DNA from: a virus
Direction: 5' to 3' (one strand)
Length of the DNA stretch: 64,000 nucleotides
IMG/VR virus record: IMGVR_UViG_3300031951_000060
Location: 1 to 64,000 of that record
In this document: positions 51,423 to 60,700 of the stretch, in pieces
Layout of the letters: every line of letters begins with the position of its first letter
How positions within the stretch are numbered: the stretch's first letter is position 1
Position numbers and translations under genes: made by a program
The notes under the pieces: generated by a model
Database searches by the model: none
What the model was told of the DNA's origin: nothing
The model's input: only the letters and a program-made list of their open reading frames with translations

Positions 51423-51613
51423 TGATAAAATGCAAAAAGTGTTTACGAAATATGATGATAGACAGAGTCTACAGTTCCATATCTCATTTAGAAATATATT
51501 GTTTTATATGTGGATCAAGACGTTTTTTTCATCCACCATCTGATTCGGAGGAAGGAAGATGGCTACTAAAAAAGGAAATAGAACGAGCGAAGACTACAAC
51601 AGCGCCCCTATAA
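51422..51613 (+). CDS. Small zinc-ribbon protein
   Basis: A 63-residue protein with cysteines at 4, 7, 27 and 30 (CKKC and CFIC) forming a zinc ribbon. Starts at an ATG that overlaps the preceding stop (TAATG). Its last 55 bases overlap the start of the next gene in another frame. Such ribbons often act as transcription or nucleic-acid-binding cofactors; the specific role is unknown. Confidence 0.6.
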   Translation: MIKCKKCLRNMMIDRVYSSISHLEIYCFICGSRRFFHPPSDSEEGRWLLKKEIERAKTTTAPL

Positions 51614-52101
51614 TTTCAGGTAATAAAAAGGTATGGTTTTTAAATAATGATCTCATAAGGGTGGTTCATTATAACAGATCAAATGGCATTATGTCAATTT
51701 ATAATATAACCAAAGATAGGGTAGAAAGTTGTCTAATCAGCGATTTTAAAAATAAAAGAGAAAGAGCGTATACTGTCGGAGAAACTGCTGATTTAGTTAA
51801 TCGTCATAAAAAATATATGCCTTCATTAATGAAACGTGGAATTATTCCGTTTCCAACAGGCTCACAAAAAGGTGGCGCAAGAGGGTGGCAAGTAAGAAGT
51901 TATTATTCGGAGTCGCAAGTTAGAGAGATCCGTGATATACTGGCTACATACCATATTGGTAGACCGAGAAAAGATAATTTAATAACAAATGATATTACGC
52001 CCACAAAGGCTGAGTTGACACGCAGAATGGGCGATGGTATACTTACATATACAAAGACTGAAGATGGACGATTTATTCCTATTTGGTCAGAATCAATTTA
52101 A
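51559..52101 (+). CDS. Winged-helix (MerR/HTH17-like) DNA-binding protein
   Basis: A 180-residue protein. GGAGGAAGGAAG directly precedes ATG. Residues about 73-130 (YTVGETADLVNRHKKYMPSL, then GWQVRSYYSESQVREIRDIL) look like a MerR-family winged helix: the T-V-x-E-x-A helix, the second recognition helix and the S-x-x-Q-V-R-E-I region. The remainder is Gly/Arg-rich. A transcriptional regulator at the junction between structural and replication genes is a natural reading; a terminase small subunit is another possibility because terminase genes are otherwise not seen. Confidence 0.6.
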   Translation: MATKKGNRTSEDYNSAPIISGNKKVWFLNNDLIRVVHYNRSNGIMSIYNITKDRVESCLISDFKNKRERAYTVGETADLVNRHKKYMPSLMKRGIIPFPTGSQKGGARGWQVRSYYSESQVREIRDILATYHIGRPRKDNLITNDITPTKAELTRRMGDGILTYTKTEDGRFIPIWSESI

Positions 52102-52116
52102 CAGAAGGGTATGAAA

Positions 52117-52323
52117 ATGGAAGATACGAAAGTATCAGTAACGCTTGGATATACACTAAATCTTGGAAACTTTCAATCTTTAAGGCTTGACCTTGGGGTT
52201 GTAGACTCTAAGCGTGATGGCGAGAATACAGATCAAGCATTTGAGCGTGTTTATAAGTTTGTTGAAGATAAACTCGCAGCAAAAATCTCAGAAGCAAAGG
52301 CTGAACTAGAAGAAAGCAATTAG
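52117..52323 (+). CDS. Uncharacterised conserved actinophage-type protein
   Basis: A 68-residue protein. ATG 52117 is chosen over ATG 52111 because GAAGGG is then properly spaced. The sequence VSVTLGYTLNLGNFQSLRLD, then AFERVYKFVEDKL, is a pattern commonly encountered next to replication genes in actinophages: a small beta-hairpin with a C-terminal helix. Function unknown. Confidence 0.55.
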   Translation: MEDTKVSVTLGYTLNLGNFQSLRLDLGVVDSKRDGENTDQAFERVYKFVEDKLAAKISEAKAELEESN

Positions 52324-52324
52324 T

Positions 52325-52633
52325 GTGACAGACAAACAGAAGCGATTGGCTCTGTTGAGTAGGTTTGATAAACACTATCAGTTTAAACTAGGACAGAAGC
52401 CACAATATAATAAGTGGATTGAACAGTGGTCTGCTGATGCACTCATCGAGTCTTACGGCATGGATCTTTGCTACGAACTTCTTGAATATTATTTTGAGGT
52501 TACGGAAAATCCAACATGGAATCATTTTGCATATGTGGCACATGATATACTGGAAGCAAAAGAGCAATATGCTAAAGACATAAAAGAACGATCAGAACGC
52601 AGACAAAAGGCTAAGGAGTGGTTGAGTGAATAA
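52325..52633 (+). CDS. Possible helicase loader/replication accessory
   Basis: A 102-residue all-helical protein with GTG start two bases after the previous stop. Charged helices (YKWIEQWSADALIESYGMD-like, then KEQYAKDIKERSERRQKAK) recall small replication proteins that precede DnaB-type helicases. It overlaps the helicase GTG by eight bases and so is probably translated with it. A loader function is inference from position; no ATPase motif is present. Confidence 0.45.
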   Translation: MTDKQKRLALLSRFDKHYQFKLGQKPQYNKWIEQWSADALIESYGMDLCYELLEYYFEVTENPTWNHFAYVAHDILEAKEQYAKDIKERSERRQKAKEWLSE

Positions 52634-53852
52634 TACAGAATCAAAATTAATCTCAGCCGTGCTAAAAGATAAGCAGGCTCATGTATTGCTTCAGGCCAAT
52701 GTAGAAAATATTTTAACTACTCATGTCGATGTCTGGCAGTTTATTAGAAAATATTATGAGGCAAATGCTACTGTTCCACCAACAGAATTAGTTGTAGAGA
52801 AGTTTAGAGATTTTGAACCCATAGGCGGAGTTGGTGCAACTAAGCATCATCTTGAAGAATTACAGGCAGAATATTTAACCAATAGTCTAAAAGATATTAT
52901 TAGATCTGCAGCAACAGATGTTCAGGGTGGACAGGGTCTAGATGCTCTAGAGTCTCTAATTACTAAGACGGCAGAACTTAGAAAAAATACAGCAGCAATT
53001 CGTGATATTGATGTGACAGATTTAGATTCTGCTGTTGCATATTTTGAAAACCTTAAAAAACAACAAGAGGCTGGAGCACTAGGAATCAAGACTGGCCTCC
53101 CAGGATTCGATAACTACCTACCCTCTGGGATCATGCCAGGGCAGTTAGGAGTCTTCCTTGCATATCCAGGCATAGGAAAGTCATGGCTGTCTCTCTATTT
53201 TGCTGTACAGGCTTGGAAACAGGGTCGTAGCCCAATGATCATAAGCCTTGAAATGTCTGAGGTTGAAGTTCGTAACCGTGTATTTGCAATTATGGGAGAG
53301 GGAGTATGGTCCCATAGAAGGTTAAGCGCTGGCCAGGTTGAGATGGATATGCTAAAGTCTTGGCACACTAAACACGTTAGTGGTAAGCCAGAATTTCATA
53401 TTATCTCAAACGACACTGGTGGTGATATTACACCATTAGTATTGCGTGGAAAGATTGATCAATACAAGCCAGATTTTGTTATTGTTGACTATTTACAATT
53501 GATGTCCCCTAATCAAAAGTCTGACAATGAAACTATTCGCATGAAGAACCTTTCTCGTGAATTAAAACTAATGGCAATTGCAGAAGAGGTGCCAATTATT
53601 GCTATCTCATCTGCTACCCCTGATGATGTTACTAAACTTGAAACCGTGCCAACCCTTGGTCAAACTGCATGGTCTCGTCAGATTGCTTATGATGCGGACT
53701 GGGTACTTGCGCTGGGTAGAGGAAATAATAGCGATATTATTGAATGTGTATTCCGCAAGAATCGTAACGGTTTTATGGGAGAATTCTTGGTTCAGGCTGA
53801 TTTTGACAAGGGATACTATAGATATAAGGATTATGAAGATAAGTCAGTATAA
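52626..53852 (+). CDS. dnaB: DnaB-like replicative helicase
   Basis: A 408-residue RecA-fold helicase. GTG start inside the end of the preceding gene. Walker A lies near residue 180 (AYPGIGKSW), Walker B at about 290 (PDFVIVDYLQLM), and a DnaB-type arginine/H4 segment follows (FRKNRNGFMGEF). The N-terminal 120 residues match the short collar domain of phage DnaB. The protein is about 50 residues shorter than bacterial DnaB. It opens the replication set that includes primase and polymerase further right. Confidence 0.92.
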   Translation: MNNTESKLISAVLKDKQAHVLLQANVENILTTHVDVWQFIRKYYEANATVPPTELVVEKFRDFEPIGGVGATKHHLEELQAEYLTNSLKDIIRSAATDVQGGQGLDALESLITKTAELRKNTAAIRDIDVTDLDSAVAYFENLKKQQEAGALGIKTGLPGFDNYLPSGIMPGQLGVFLAYPGIGKSWLSLYFAVQAWKQGRSPMIISLEMSEVEVRNRVFAIMGEGVWSHRRLSAGQVEMDMLKSWHTKHVSGKPEFHIISNDTGGDITPLVLRGKIDQYKPDFVIVDYLQLMSPNQKSDNETIRMKNLSRELKLMAIAEEVPIIAISSATPDDVTKLETVPTLGQTAWSRQIAYDADWVLALGRGNNSDIIECVFRKNRNGFMGEFLVQADFDKGYYRYKDYEDKSV

Positions 53853-53853
53853 T
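53848..53853 (+). promoter_or_regulatory. -10 box TATAAT before gene 53861
   Basis: TATAAT at the end of the helicase gene, 7 bases before ATG 53861, with no ribosome site. Possible leaderless start; no TG extension. Confidence 0.35.
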
Positions 53854-53860
53854 ATGTCCC

Positions 53861-54187
53861 ATGGAGACATATCAGCACAAGCCAATAAAAAGGTTTGCCT
53901 TAGATGGAGTAATCAATGATGACTCTGCTATATACAGATTACAGCAGGAATATATCAGGTTACTCGTATCAGAGATGCGGTTATCAGGATATGCTCCACG
54001 ATTTGACATTGACCCACAATTTACATTATCATATAACGAAGCCAAAAACTATTTTGAATTTAAATTAAGCGTATACGGAATATATGTCGGGAGAAAAAAG
54101 AGCGAATGGATACTAGGAATAGACGGAGCCAAGCCAATATATACACAGCCAACCAAATTAAAAGAGTACTCGCAGGATCTGGCTTAA
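53861..54187 (+). CDS. Uncharacterised replication-block protein
   Basis: A 108-residue protein with no recognised motif. It is basic with several Tyr; residues 22-45 (SAIYRLQQEYIRLLVSEMRL) form an amphipathic helix followed by a beta pair (LSYNEAKNYFEFKLSVYGI). Its end overlaps the primase start by 82 bases. Likely a small accessory for helicase or primase. Confidence 0.5.
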   Translation: METYQHKPIKRFALDGVINDDSAIYRLQQEYIRLLVSEMRLSGYAPRFDIDPQFTLSYNEAKNYFEFKLSVYGIYVGRKKSEWILGIDGAKPIYTQPTKLKEYSQDLA

Positions 54188-55050
54188 ATATAGAAAAAGA
54201 GGCTGAGTCTGAATATATTGTCTTTTGTCCTTTTCATGCTAACCATAGAACTCCAGCAGGAGAAATAAATAAATTTAGTGGGCTTTTCTTTTGTTTTTCT
54301 TGCAGCAAGGTTGCAGATTTAGTAGAGTTAGTTATGCATTGTTCAAATAGAACCTATTTCGAGTCTGTTAGATTTATTAAGAGTAAAGAAATAGAAACAG
54401 ATATTTTATCTGACGTTACTCAAAAATTAATAGATAAAGAAGAGTGGAAGGAGTTTGACCACTCTCTTATAGATAAACTTAATAGCCAGGCATTGTCGGA
54501 TAATCGTGCTATTGAATATTTTAATAAAAGAAAATTAACCAAAGAGTCTATAGTAAAATTTAAATTGGGATATTCGTTGTCTCAAGATATGGTAACTATT
54601 CCAGTTCACAATCATGAGAACCTCTGCGTTGGCTTTGTTGCTAGATCTATAGAGGGTAAAGATTTTAAAAATACCCCAGGTCTCCCAAAGTCAAAACTAC
54701 TATTTAATTTAAATAGAATAAAAACAGCAAGCCGTGTCTATGTTGTAGAATCATCTTTTGATGCCATTAGGCTTGATCAGGTCGGAATGCCAGCAGTCGC
54801 AACATTAGGGGCAAATATTTCCACAAAGCAGGTCGACTTATTGAAAAAATATTTTACTGATATAATGGTTATAGCAGATAACGATGATGCTGGAGACAAC
54901 ATGAAAGATAAATTATTATCCAGATTTGGATCTAGCATTACATTTATTGCTTTAGATAAAAGATATAAGGACATAGGAGAAATGGAGGATGAAGAGATAA
55001 AAATGCTTGATTACTCTTTTGATAAAAGCATAATGTCTCTTTTACAATAA
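54106..55050 (+). CDS. DNA primase (CHC2 zinc finger plus Toprim)
   Basis: A 314-residue primase. ATG 54106 is the only reasonable start before the zinc finger. C41, H44, C63 and C66 form the CHC2-type zinc finger that reads template; IYTANQIKRVLAGSGLN precedes it as in phage primases. Toprim motifs are near 212 (VYVVESSFDAIRL) and 260 (VIADNDDAGDN). The family normally also includes a helicase-binding domain, missing here, so it is a short phage form working with the DnaB-like protein upstream. Confidence 0.9.
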   Translation: MDTRNRRSQANIYTANQIKRVLAGSGLNIEKEAESEYIVFCPFHANHRTPAGEINKFSGLFFCFSCSKVADLVELVMHCSNRTYFESVRFIKSKEIETDILSDVTQKLIDKEEWKEFDHSLIDKLNSQALSDNRAIEYFNKRKLTKESIVKFKLGYSLSQDMVTIPVHNHENLCVGFVARSIEGKDFKNTPGLPKSKLLFNLNRIKTASRVYVVESSFDAIRLDQVGMPAVATLGANISTKQVDLLKKYFTDIMVIADNDDAGDNMKDKLLSRFGSSITFIALDKRYKDIGEMEDEEIKMLDYSFDKSIMSLLQ

Positions 55051-55051
55051 T

Positions 55052-55576
55052 ATGTTATTAGAATCAGTTCCAAGTGGTCATACAATTATAAATGTTTTCA
55101 TGCAAAATCCAAAAAGATTTATGCCGCTACTTTCATTTGCACAAAACATTTTAAGGGAAGACTCTTTTTTAAGTTCTACAGATAGAGAAATAATTGCTAC
55201 GTTTACATCCAGTTTAAATAAATGTAAGTTCTGTACTGGATCACACCGAATTTTTGCTATTTCTGTAGGGGCAGATGAAAGTCAGATAGATAAGATAATC
55301 AATCAAGACTATCAAGATTTAAAGTTGGCTCCAATATTAGACTATGTTAAAAAATTAACACTAGAGCCATCTGAACTTAGCCAAGAGGATGTTTCTCGTG
55401 TTTATAATGCTGGATATTCTGAAGATGAATTAAAAGATGCAATAACAGTTTGTGCAGCATTTAATCTTTTTAATAGAATTGTTGAGGGGCATGGAGTAGA
55501 AGAAAATTCAGAAACATGGCTACCTTCAGCAGAAGAAATTAATAAGTTTGGCTATGATAGGAGTAAGGCTAATTAG
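55052..55576 (+). CDS. AhpD/CMD-family peroxidase-like protein
   Basis: A 174-residue all-helical protein. E46, C58, C61 and H65 (NKCKFCTGSH) form the E-x11-C-x2-C-x3-H active site of the alkylhydroperoxidase D/carboxymuconolactone decarboxylase fold, in which the cysteine pair reduces peroxides. It starts one base after the primase stop, and its stop lies 15 bases before the halogenase. It could protect against peroxide made by oxidised reduced flavin, or act in an oxidative pathway with the halogenase. Homologues of this fold outside peroxide defence exist, so the exact substrate is open. Confidence 0.8.
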   Translation: MLLESVPSGHTIINVFMQNPKRFMPLLSFAQNILREDSFLSSTDREIIATFTSSLNKCKFCTGSHRIFAISVGADESQIDKIINQDYQDLKLAPILDYVKKLTLEPSELSQEDVSRVYNAGYSEDELKDAITVCAAFNLFNRIVEGHGVEENSETWLPSAEEINKFGYDRSKAN

Positions 55577-55591
55577 TTTAGCATATAAACT

Positions 55592-57037
55592 ATGAATATA
55601 ATTATTGCAGGCGGAGGTACGGCTGGTTGGATTGCTGCTTATTTTATTAATAATGCTCAACCAAATATGCATAACATTACAGTCATTGAATCTTCTCAGA
55701 TAGGCATTGTCGGTGCAGGAGAGGCTGCTGCTGGATCTTTGTTTGAATTATTGGATGGTGGATTTTTTAATAAAAAAATACCTATTCAGGATTTTATTAA
55801 TAGCACAGATGCAACTACAAAGATGGGGATTAGACATACAAATTGGGCTGGTAAAAATGAATCTTATTTTGCTCCTATTGACCTAAGTCCTACAACACAA
55901 AAAAATATAGATTATATTTTTAACTATGTACTACATAAGTATGGTCCATCTAAAATTCATCTCGCCTCTAGACTTGGAATTCGTTATGAAAATAACCAAT
56001 TCGATAGAGGCAATGGATTACATTTTGACGGCCACAAAGTTGGCAAGTTTTTTAAAGAACATACGATAGGAAAGAATGTTTCTGTCATAGATGCAAAAAT
56101 ATTAAAGGTTAATATAGGTGCAGATGGCAGGATTGAATCTTTATTCCTAGATAACGACCAAACCATTGAAGGCGATCTTTTTATAGATTGCACTGGTTTT
56201 AGGCGTGTATTAATTAGCGAAACAGATGCAAAGTGGAAATCAGTTTCAGATATTTTAACAGTTAATTCCGCAATGCCGTTTATTGAACCATATGCTGATA
56301 ATAATAATTTTATTCCAGAAACTGGGGCAACCGCTTTAAGTTCTGGCTGGATGTTTGATATTCCACTAAAAACACGCAGAGGTATGGGATATATATATGA
56401 TAATAACTTTATATCTGATGATGATGCTAAACTTGAATTAGAAGAGAAAATTGGACATGAGGTAGAGCCAATTAAAATTATTAGGTTCGACACTGGATAT
56501 TTCGAAAAATCATGGAATAAAAATGTTTTGTCTTTAGGACTTGCCTCTTCATTTTTAGAGCCATTAGAGGCTACATCAATTCATAATACTATTGCTCAGT
56601 TGCATGTTTTTGTCAATCACTTTTTTAATGGTCATCTTCAGTCAATTAACAATGAACTAAGTCAACAGATGTACAATAAGTTAATATCAAGACTAAACGA
56701 AACAAGTATTGATTTTATTTCTTTGCACTATCAAGGCAAAAGAAATGATTCAGAATTTTGGCAAAATATATATCATAACAATCTTGCAACAGATACTGTA
56801 AAAGAGATAGTTAATGTTTGTCAGTATAGAATCCCCACTATAGCAATATATGATGGAGTTATAGGATCCTACGGAATACCTCTTGCAAAATGGAATATGG
56901 TTGGTCTTGGGCTAATCAATGAAGAGCAGGCATTGACAGAATTAATGATGTCTGATACACTAGATATTGCTAAGACTGAATACGATATTTTTAGAAATAC
57001 AGTATTAAGTAAAATGCAAATTCTAAAGTCTACTTGA
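55592..57037 (+). CDS. Flavin-dependent halogenase
   Basis: A 481-residue enzyme of the tryptophan halogenase family, which uses FADH2, O2 and halide to halogenate aromatic substrates. The FAD motif GGGTAGW at 7-13, IGIVGAGEAAAG at 37-48, the catalytic Lys K77 (ATTKMGIRH, compare K79 of PrnA) and the second active-site Glu E326 (SFLEPLEATS) are present. The W-x-W-x-I-P signature appears as W253-M-F-D-I-P, so the central Trp is replaced. Family length is usual. The known viral precedent is cyanophage enzyme VirX1, which iodinates diverse compounds. An unlinked reductase must supply FADH2. No signal peptide, so it acts in the cell. The neighbour is an AhpD-like protein. Substrate is unknown. 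Confidence 0.88.
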   Translation: MNIIIAGGGTAGWIAAYFINNAQPNMHNITVIESSQIGIVGAGEAAAGSLFELLDGGFFNKKIPIQDFINSTDATTKMGIRHTNWAGKNESYFAPIDLSPTTQKNIDYIFNYVLHKYGPSKIHLASRLGIRYENNQFDRGNGLHFDGHKVGKFFKEHTIGKNVSVIDAKILKVNIGADGRIESLFLDNDQTIEGDLFIDCTGFRRVLISETDAKWKSVSDILTVNSAMPFIEPYADNNNFIPETGATALSSGWMFDIPLKTRRGMGYIYDNNFISDDDAKLELEEKIGHEVEPIKIIRFDTGYFEKSWNKNVLSLGLASSFLEPLEATSIHNTIAQLHVFVNHFFNGHLQSINNELSQQMYNKLISRLNETSIDFISLHYQGKRNDSEFWQNIYHNNLATDTVKEIVNVCQYRIPTIAIYDGVIGSYGIPLAKWNMVGLGLINEEQALTELMMSDTLDIAKTEYDIFRNTVLSKMQILKST

Positions 57038-57062
57038 CAAACAAGTAATTCTTTAGTATACT
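57034..57062 (+). promoter_or_regulatory. Consensus promoter for the SSB-like gene
   Basis: TTGACA (57034-57039), 17-base spacer, TATACT (57057-57062). The -35 is a perfect match, making this the best promoter in the window. ATG 57091 follows AAGGAG. Confidence 0.9.
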
Positions 57063-57070
57063 TAAGTATA
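57057..57070 (+). promoter_or_regulatory. 14-bp palindrome overlapping the -10 (operator candidate)
   Basis: TATACTTAAGTATA at 57057-57070 is a perfect palindrome that covers the -10 box and runs past it. This is a suitable place for a repressor to block polymerase. Confidence 0.5.
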
Positions 57071-57090
57071 AAATAGATAAGGAGAAAACT

Positions 57091-57750
57091 ATGAGCGTTA
57101 TTAAGGGACTAAAAAATATCAATGCCCTGCTCGACAAACCAAAAGAAGACTCACCAAAGGTACGTTGGCTAAAATTGGCTGATGGACAGGCAGTAAAGGT
57201 TCGTTTCATTGAAGAGTTGGACGAAGATTCTGCACACTATGAAGAAAAGCGTGGCCTTGCACTAGTTGTCAAGGAACACACAAATCCAAAGGACTATAAG
57301 CGTAAGGCAGTAGACACCATGGATACTGAAGGCCGTGACTGGGCTGAAGAGATGTATCGAAAAGATCCAAAGGGCAATAGCGGATGGCGTGGTCGTCTTC
57401 GTTTTTATTGTAATGTACTTGTAGATGATGGTATTGAGGACAAGCCTTATGTCGCCATTTGGTCTATGGGTGTAAGCAAGCAATCTGCCTTTAACACAAT
57501 TCGTGAGTATGCTCTTGAAACAGGTAGCATTTCAAATATCACATGGAAGTTAAAGCGTAATGGTCAGGGTACTGAAACATCTTATACTTTGATTCCTTCG
57601 GCTCCAGATAAGGAACCGTTTAACTGGGAAGGCGTTGAGCCGTACCCATTGGAGAAGGCACTACGACGTGTACCATATGCAGAGCAAGAGGCTTTCTATC
57701 TTGGCTTTGATTCTCCATCTACAACATCAGCGACGAATATCGACTGGTAG
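57091..57750 (+). CDS. Phage single-stranded DNA-binding protein
   Basis: A 219-residue protein with AAGGAG ribosome site. Lys/Arg-rich N-terminal half around KVRWLKLADGQAVKVRFIEE and a central RFYCNVLVDDGIEDKPYVAI strand pair form an OB-fold-like pattern common in phage ssDNA-binding proteins. The C-terminus ends FDSPSTTSATNIDW, a short flexible acidic-aromatic tail as used for partner contact. Consensus promoter and high-frequency codons fit abundant product needed to coat DNA during replication. Confidence 0.75.
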   Translation: MSVIKGLKNINALLDKPKEDSPKVRWLKLADGQAVKVRFIEELDEDSAHYEEKRGLALVVKEHTNPKDYKRKAVDTMDTEGRDWAEEMYRKDPKGNSGWRGRLRFYCNVLVDDGIEDKPYVAIWSMGVSKQSAFNTIREYALETGSISNITWKLKRNGQGTETSYTLIPSAPDKEPFNWEGVEPYPLEKALRRVPYAEQEAFYLGFDSPSTTSATNIDW

Positions 57751-57753
57751 TAG

Positions 57754-60700
57754 ATGAATTACGTACCACTACACTTACATACCCACTTTTCACTATTCGA
57801 CGGAATTGGGTTGCCGTCTGAATATGTAGATCGTGCTACAAAATTGGGAATGCCTGCAATTGCGATTACAGACCATGGCTCCCTTTCTGGCCACAGAGAA
57901 ATGTATCGTGTTGCTAAAGCAAGTGGTATCAAGCCTATTCTTGGCATAGAAGGATATATGTGTGAGAACCGATTTGACCAAAGGGACAAAGAGGACAGAA
58001 CAACTCCACTAGATATGGTGTATAACCATATTATCCTTCTAGCCAAGAATAAGGTAGGCTTAGAAAATCTAAACAAGTTAAATGAAATTGCATGGACAGA
58101 GGGCTACTATAAAAAGCCACGAATTGACTTTGAAGTTTTGTCTAAATATAAAGAAGGAATTATAGTTTCATCTGCATGTCCAAGTGGTATTATTGCTAAG
58201 TCTATAGAACTTGGCGAACTGGGGATGGCAAAAAGATATATTAAGTGGTTTAAGGATGAGTTTAAGGATGACTACTATCTTGAAGTGATGCCACATAATC
58301 CCGAATCAATAAATAATGTAATTCTTCAGTTAGCAGATGAGTTTGGAGTAAAGCCTATTGTCACTCCAGACTGCCATCATGTTGACTCATCACAAAAAGA
58401 AATTCAAGAACTAAAACTTATTCTTAATACATATTCAAATAAGATTCAGAAAGATGCTACATACGAGAAGTCCAAAAAGCAAGGGGACTTAATGAAGCGT
58501 CTTGATTACCTATATGGCGCAGATAGACAAATGTCATTTAATAAGTTTGATATACACCTTCTGTCATACGAAGAGATTCAGGCTGCTATGGAAAAGCAAG
58601 CAATCTATAGAACTGATATTTATGAAAATACAATCGAACTTGCAAATAAAGTTGAAGACTATGATATTAAGGATGGACTAAACCTCCTTCCAGTTCAATA
58701 TAAGGATCCAGACAAACAACTAAAAGAATTGGCAATATCTGGTTTGGTAGAAAAGGGTCTTGACAAAGATCAGGAATATCTTGATAGACTTGATGAAGAA
58801 TTAAAAGTAATTCAAGATAAAAAGTTTGGACCTTACTTCCTTGTCGTGCAGAGTATGATTTCTTGGGCAAAGAAAGAAGGCATTATGGTTGGTCCAGGTC
58901 GTGGATCTTCTGCTGGCTCATTACTTTGCTATGCTCTTGGCATTACCGATATCGATCCCCTCAAGCATGGACTTTTGTTCTTCCGCTTTATTAATCCAGA
59001 ACGTAATGACTTTCCAGATATTGATACAGATATTCAAGACTCTCGCCGTGATGAGGTCAAAGATTATCTTGTTAGACAATATAAACATGTTGCTTCGATT
59101 GCAACATTCTTAGAGTTTAAAGATAAGGGTGTGGTACGAGATGTTGCTCGTGCATTAAATATTCCATTGGCAGATGTAAACAAAGTTTTGAAGTTGGTAG
59201 ATACTTGGGATGAGTATTGCACTTCAAAAACTACTGCATGGTTTAGAGAGAAATATCCAGAGGTAGAGCAATATGGCGAACAACTTCGTGGTCGTATTAG
59301 AGGTACTGGCATACACGCTGCTGGTGTTGTCACTAGTAAAAATCCTATTTTTAGGTACGCACCGATGGAGACACGTAATTCTCCTGGTTCCGATGAGCGT
59401 ATTCCTGTTGTGGCAGTGGATATGGAAGAGGCTGAAAAAATCGGGCTTATCAAAATCGACGCACTTGGACTAAAAACCTTAAGTGTAATTAATGATACAG
59501 TTAATATTATTAAAGAACGAGAAGGAACGGAAATAGATCTTTTAAATATTGACATGTCTGATTCAAAGGTATACCAGATGCTTTCTGAGGGATTCACAAA
59601 GGGTGTATTTCAGTGTGAAGCAACCCCATATACCAATCTTCTAATAAAGATGGGTGTAAAAAATCTAGCAGAACTTGCTGCTTCAAACGCTCTTGTTCGT
59701 CCAGGTGCAATGAATACTATTGGAAAAGACTATATTGAGCGCAAGCACGGTAGGCAGTCAGTAAATTATTTACATCAAACGATGAAGCCTTTCACAGAAG
59801 AAACATATGGGTGTATCCTATACCAAGAGCAGGTCATGCAGGCCTGCGTTCAACTTGGAGGTATGTCTTGGTCTGAGGCTGATAAGGTTCGCAAGATCAT
59901 TGGTAAAAAGAAAGATGCTAGAGAGTTTGATGCGTTTCGTGATCGTTTCGTTGACGGTGCTTCTAAGTTTATTAGTCCTAATCAGGCTCGTGATTTATGG
60001 CATGACTTTGAGGCGCATGCGGGTTATTCGTTCAACAAGTCTCATGCGGTTGCTTACTCTACGCTCTCGTATTGGACGGCATGGCTAAAGTATTACTATC
60101 CACTAGAGTTTATGTACTCTTTACTTAAAAATGAAAAGGACAAAGATGCGAGAACTGAATATCTTATTGAAGCGAAAAGAATGGGTATCAGCGTTAAATT
60201 ACCTCATATTAACGATTCGGATATTGATTTTAAAATTGAGGGTAAGGGTATTCGGTTTGGATTGTCGGGGATCAAGTTTATCTCTGATAAGATTGCAGAA
60301 CGATATATATCGGCACGACCTTTTAAGTCTTTCGAGGAAGTTAAAGCCTTTACATTTACGAAAGGTAATGGAGTCAACAGTAGAGCGTTAGAGGCATTAC
60401 GAATAATTGGCGCTGCAACATTTTTAGATAATCCTAGAAATGATAATGAGATTCGTGAAAACCTTTATGAATATTTAGGTTTGCCAGAGTTTACCCAAAC
60501 AGTTCCCTCACACTTTCATGCGTTTATTAACCCTGTAGAAGATTTTGAGGAAAAGGGATCTTTTATTTTAATGGGAATGGTAAAGGGGATCAAGCGTGGC
60601 AAAGGTTGGAGTCGTGTAGAAATATTAGATAAGACTGGAAGTATCGGTATTTTTGATGAAGAACAGACCACAATTGAGGCTGGTAGAAGTTATATTCTTT

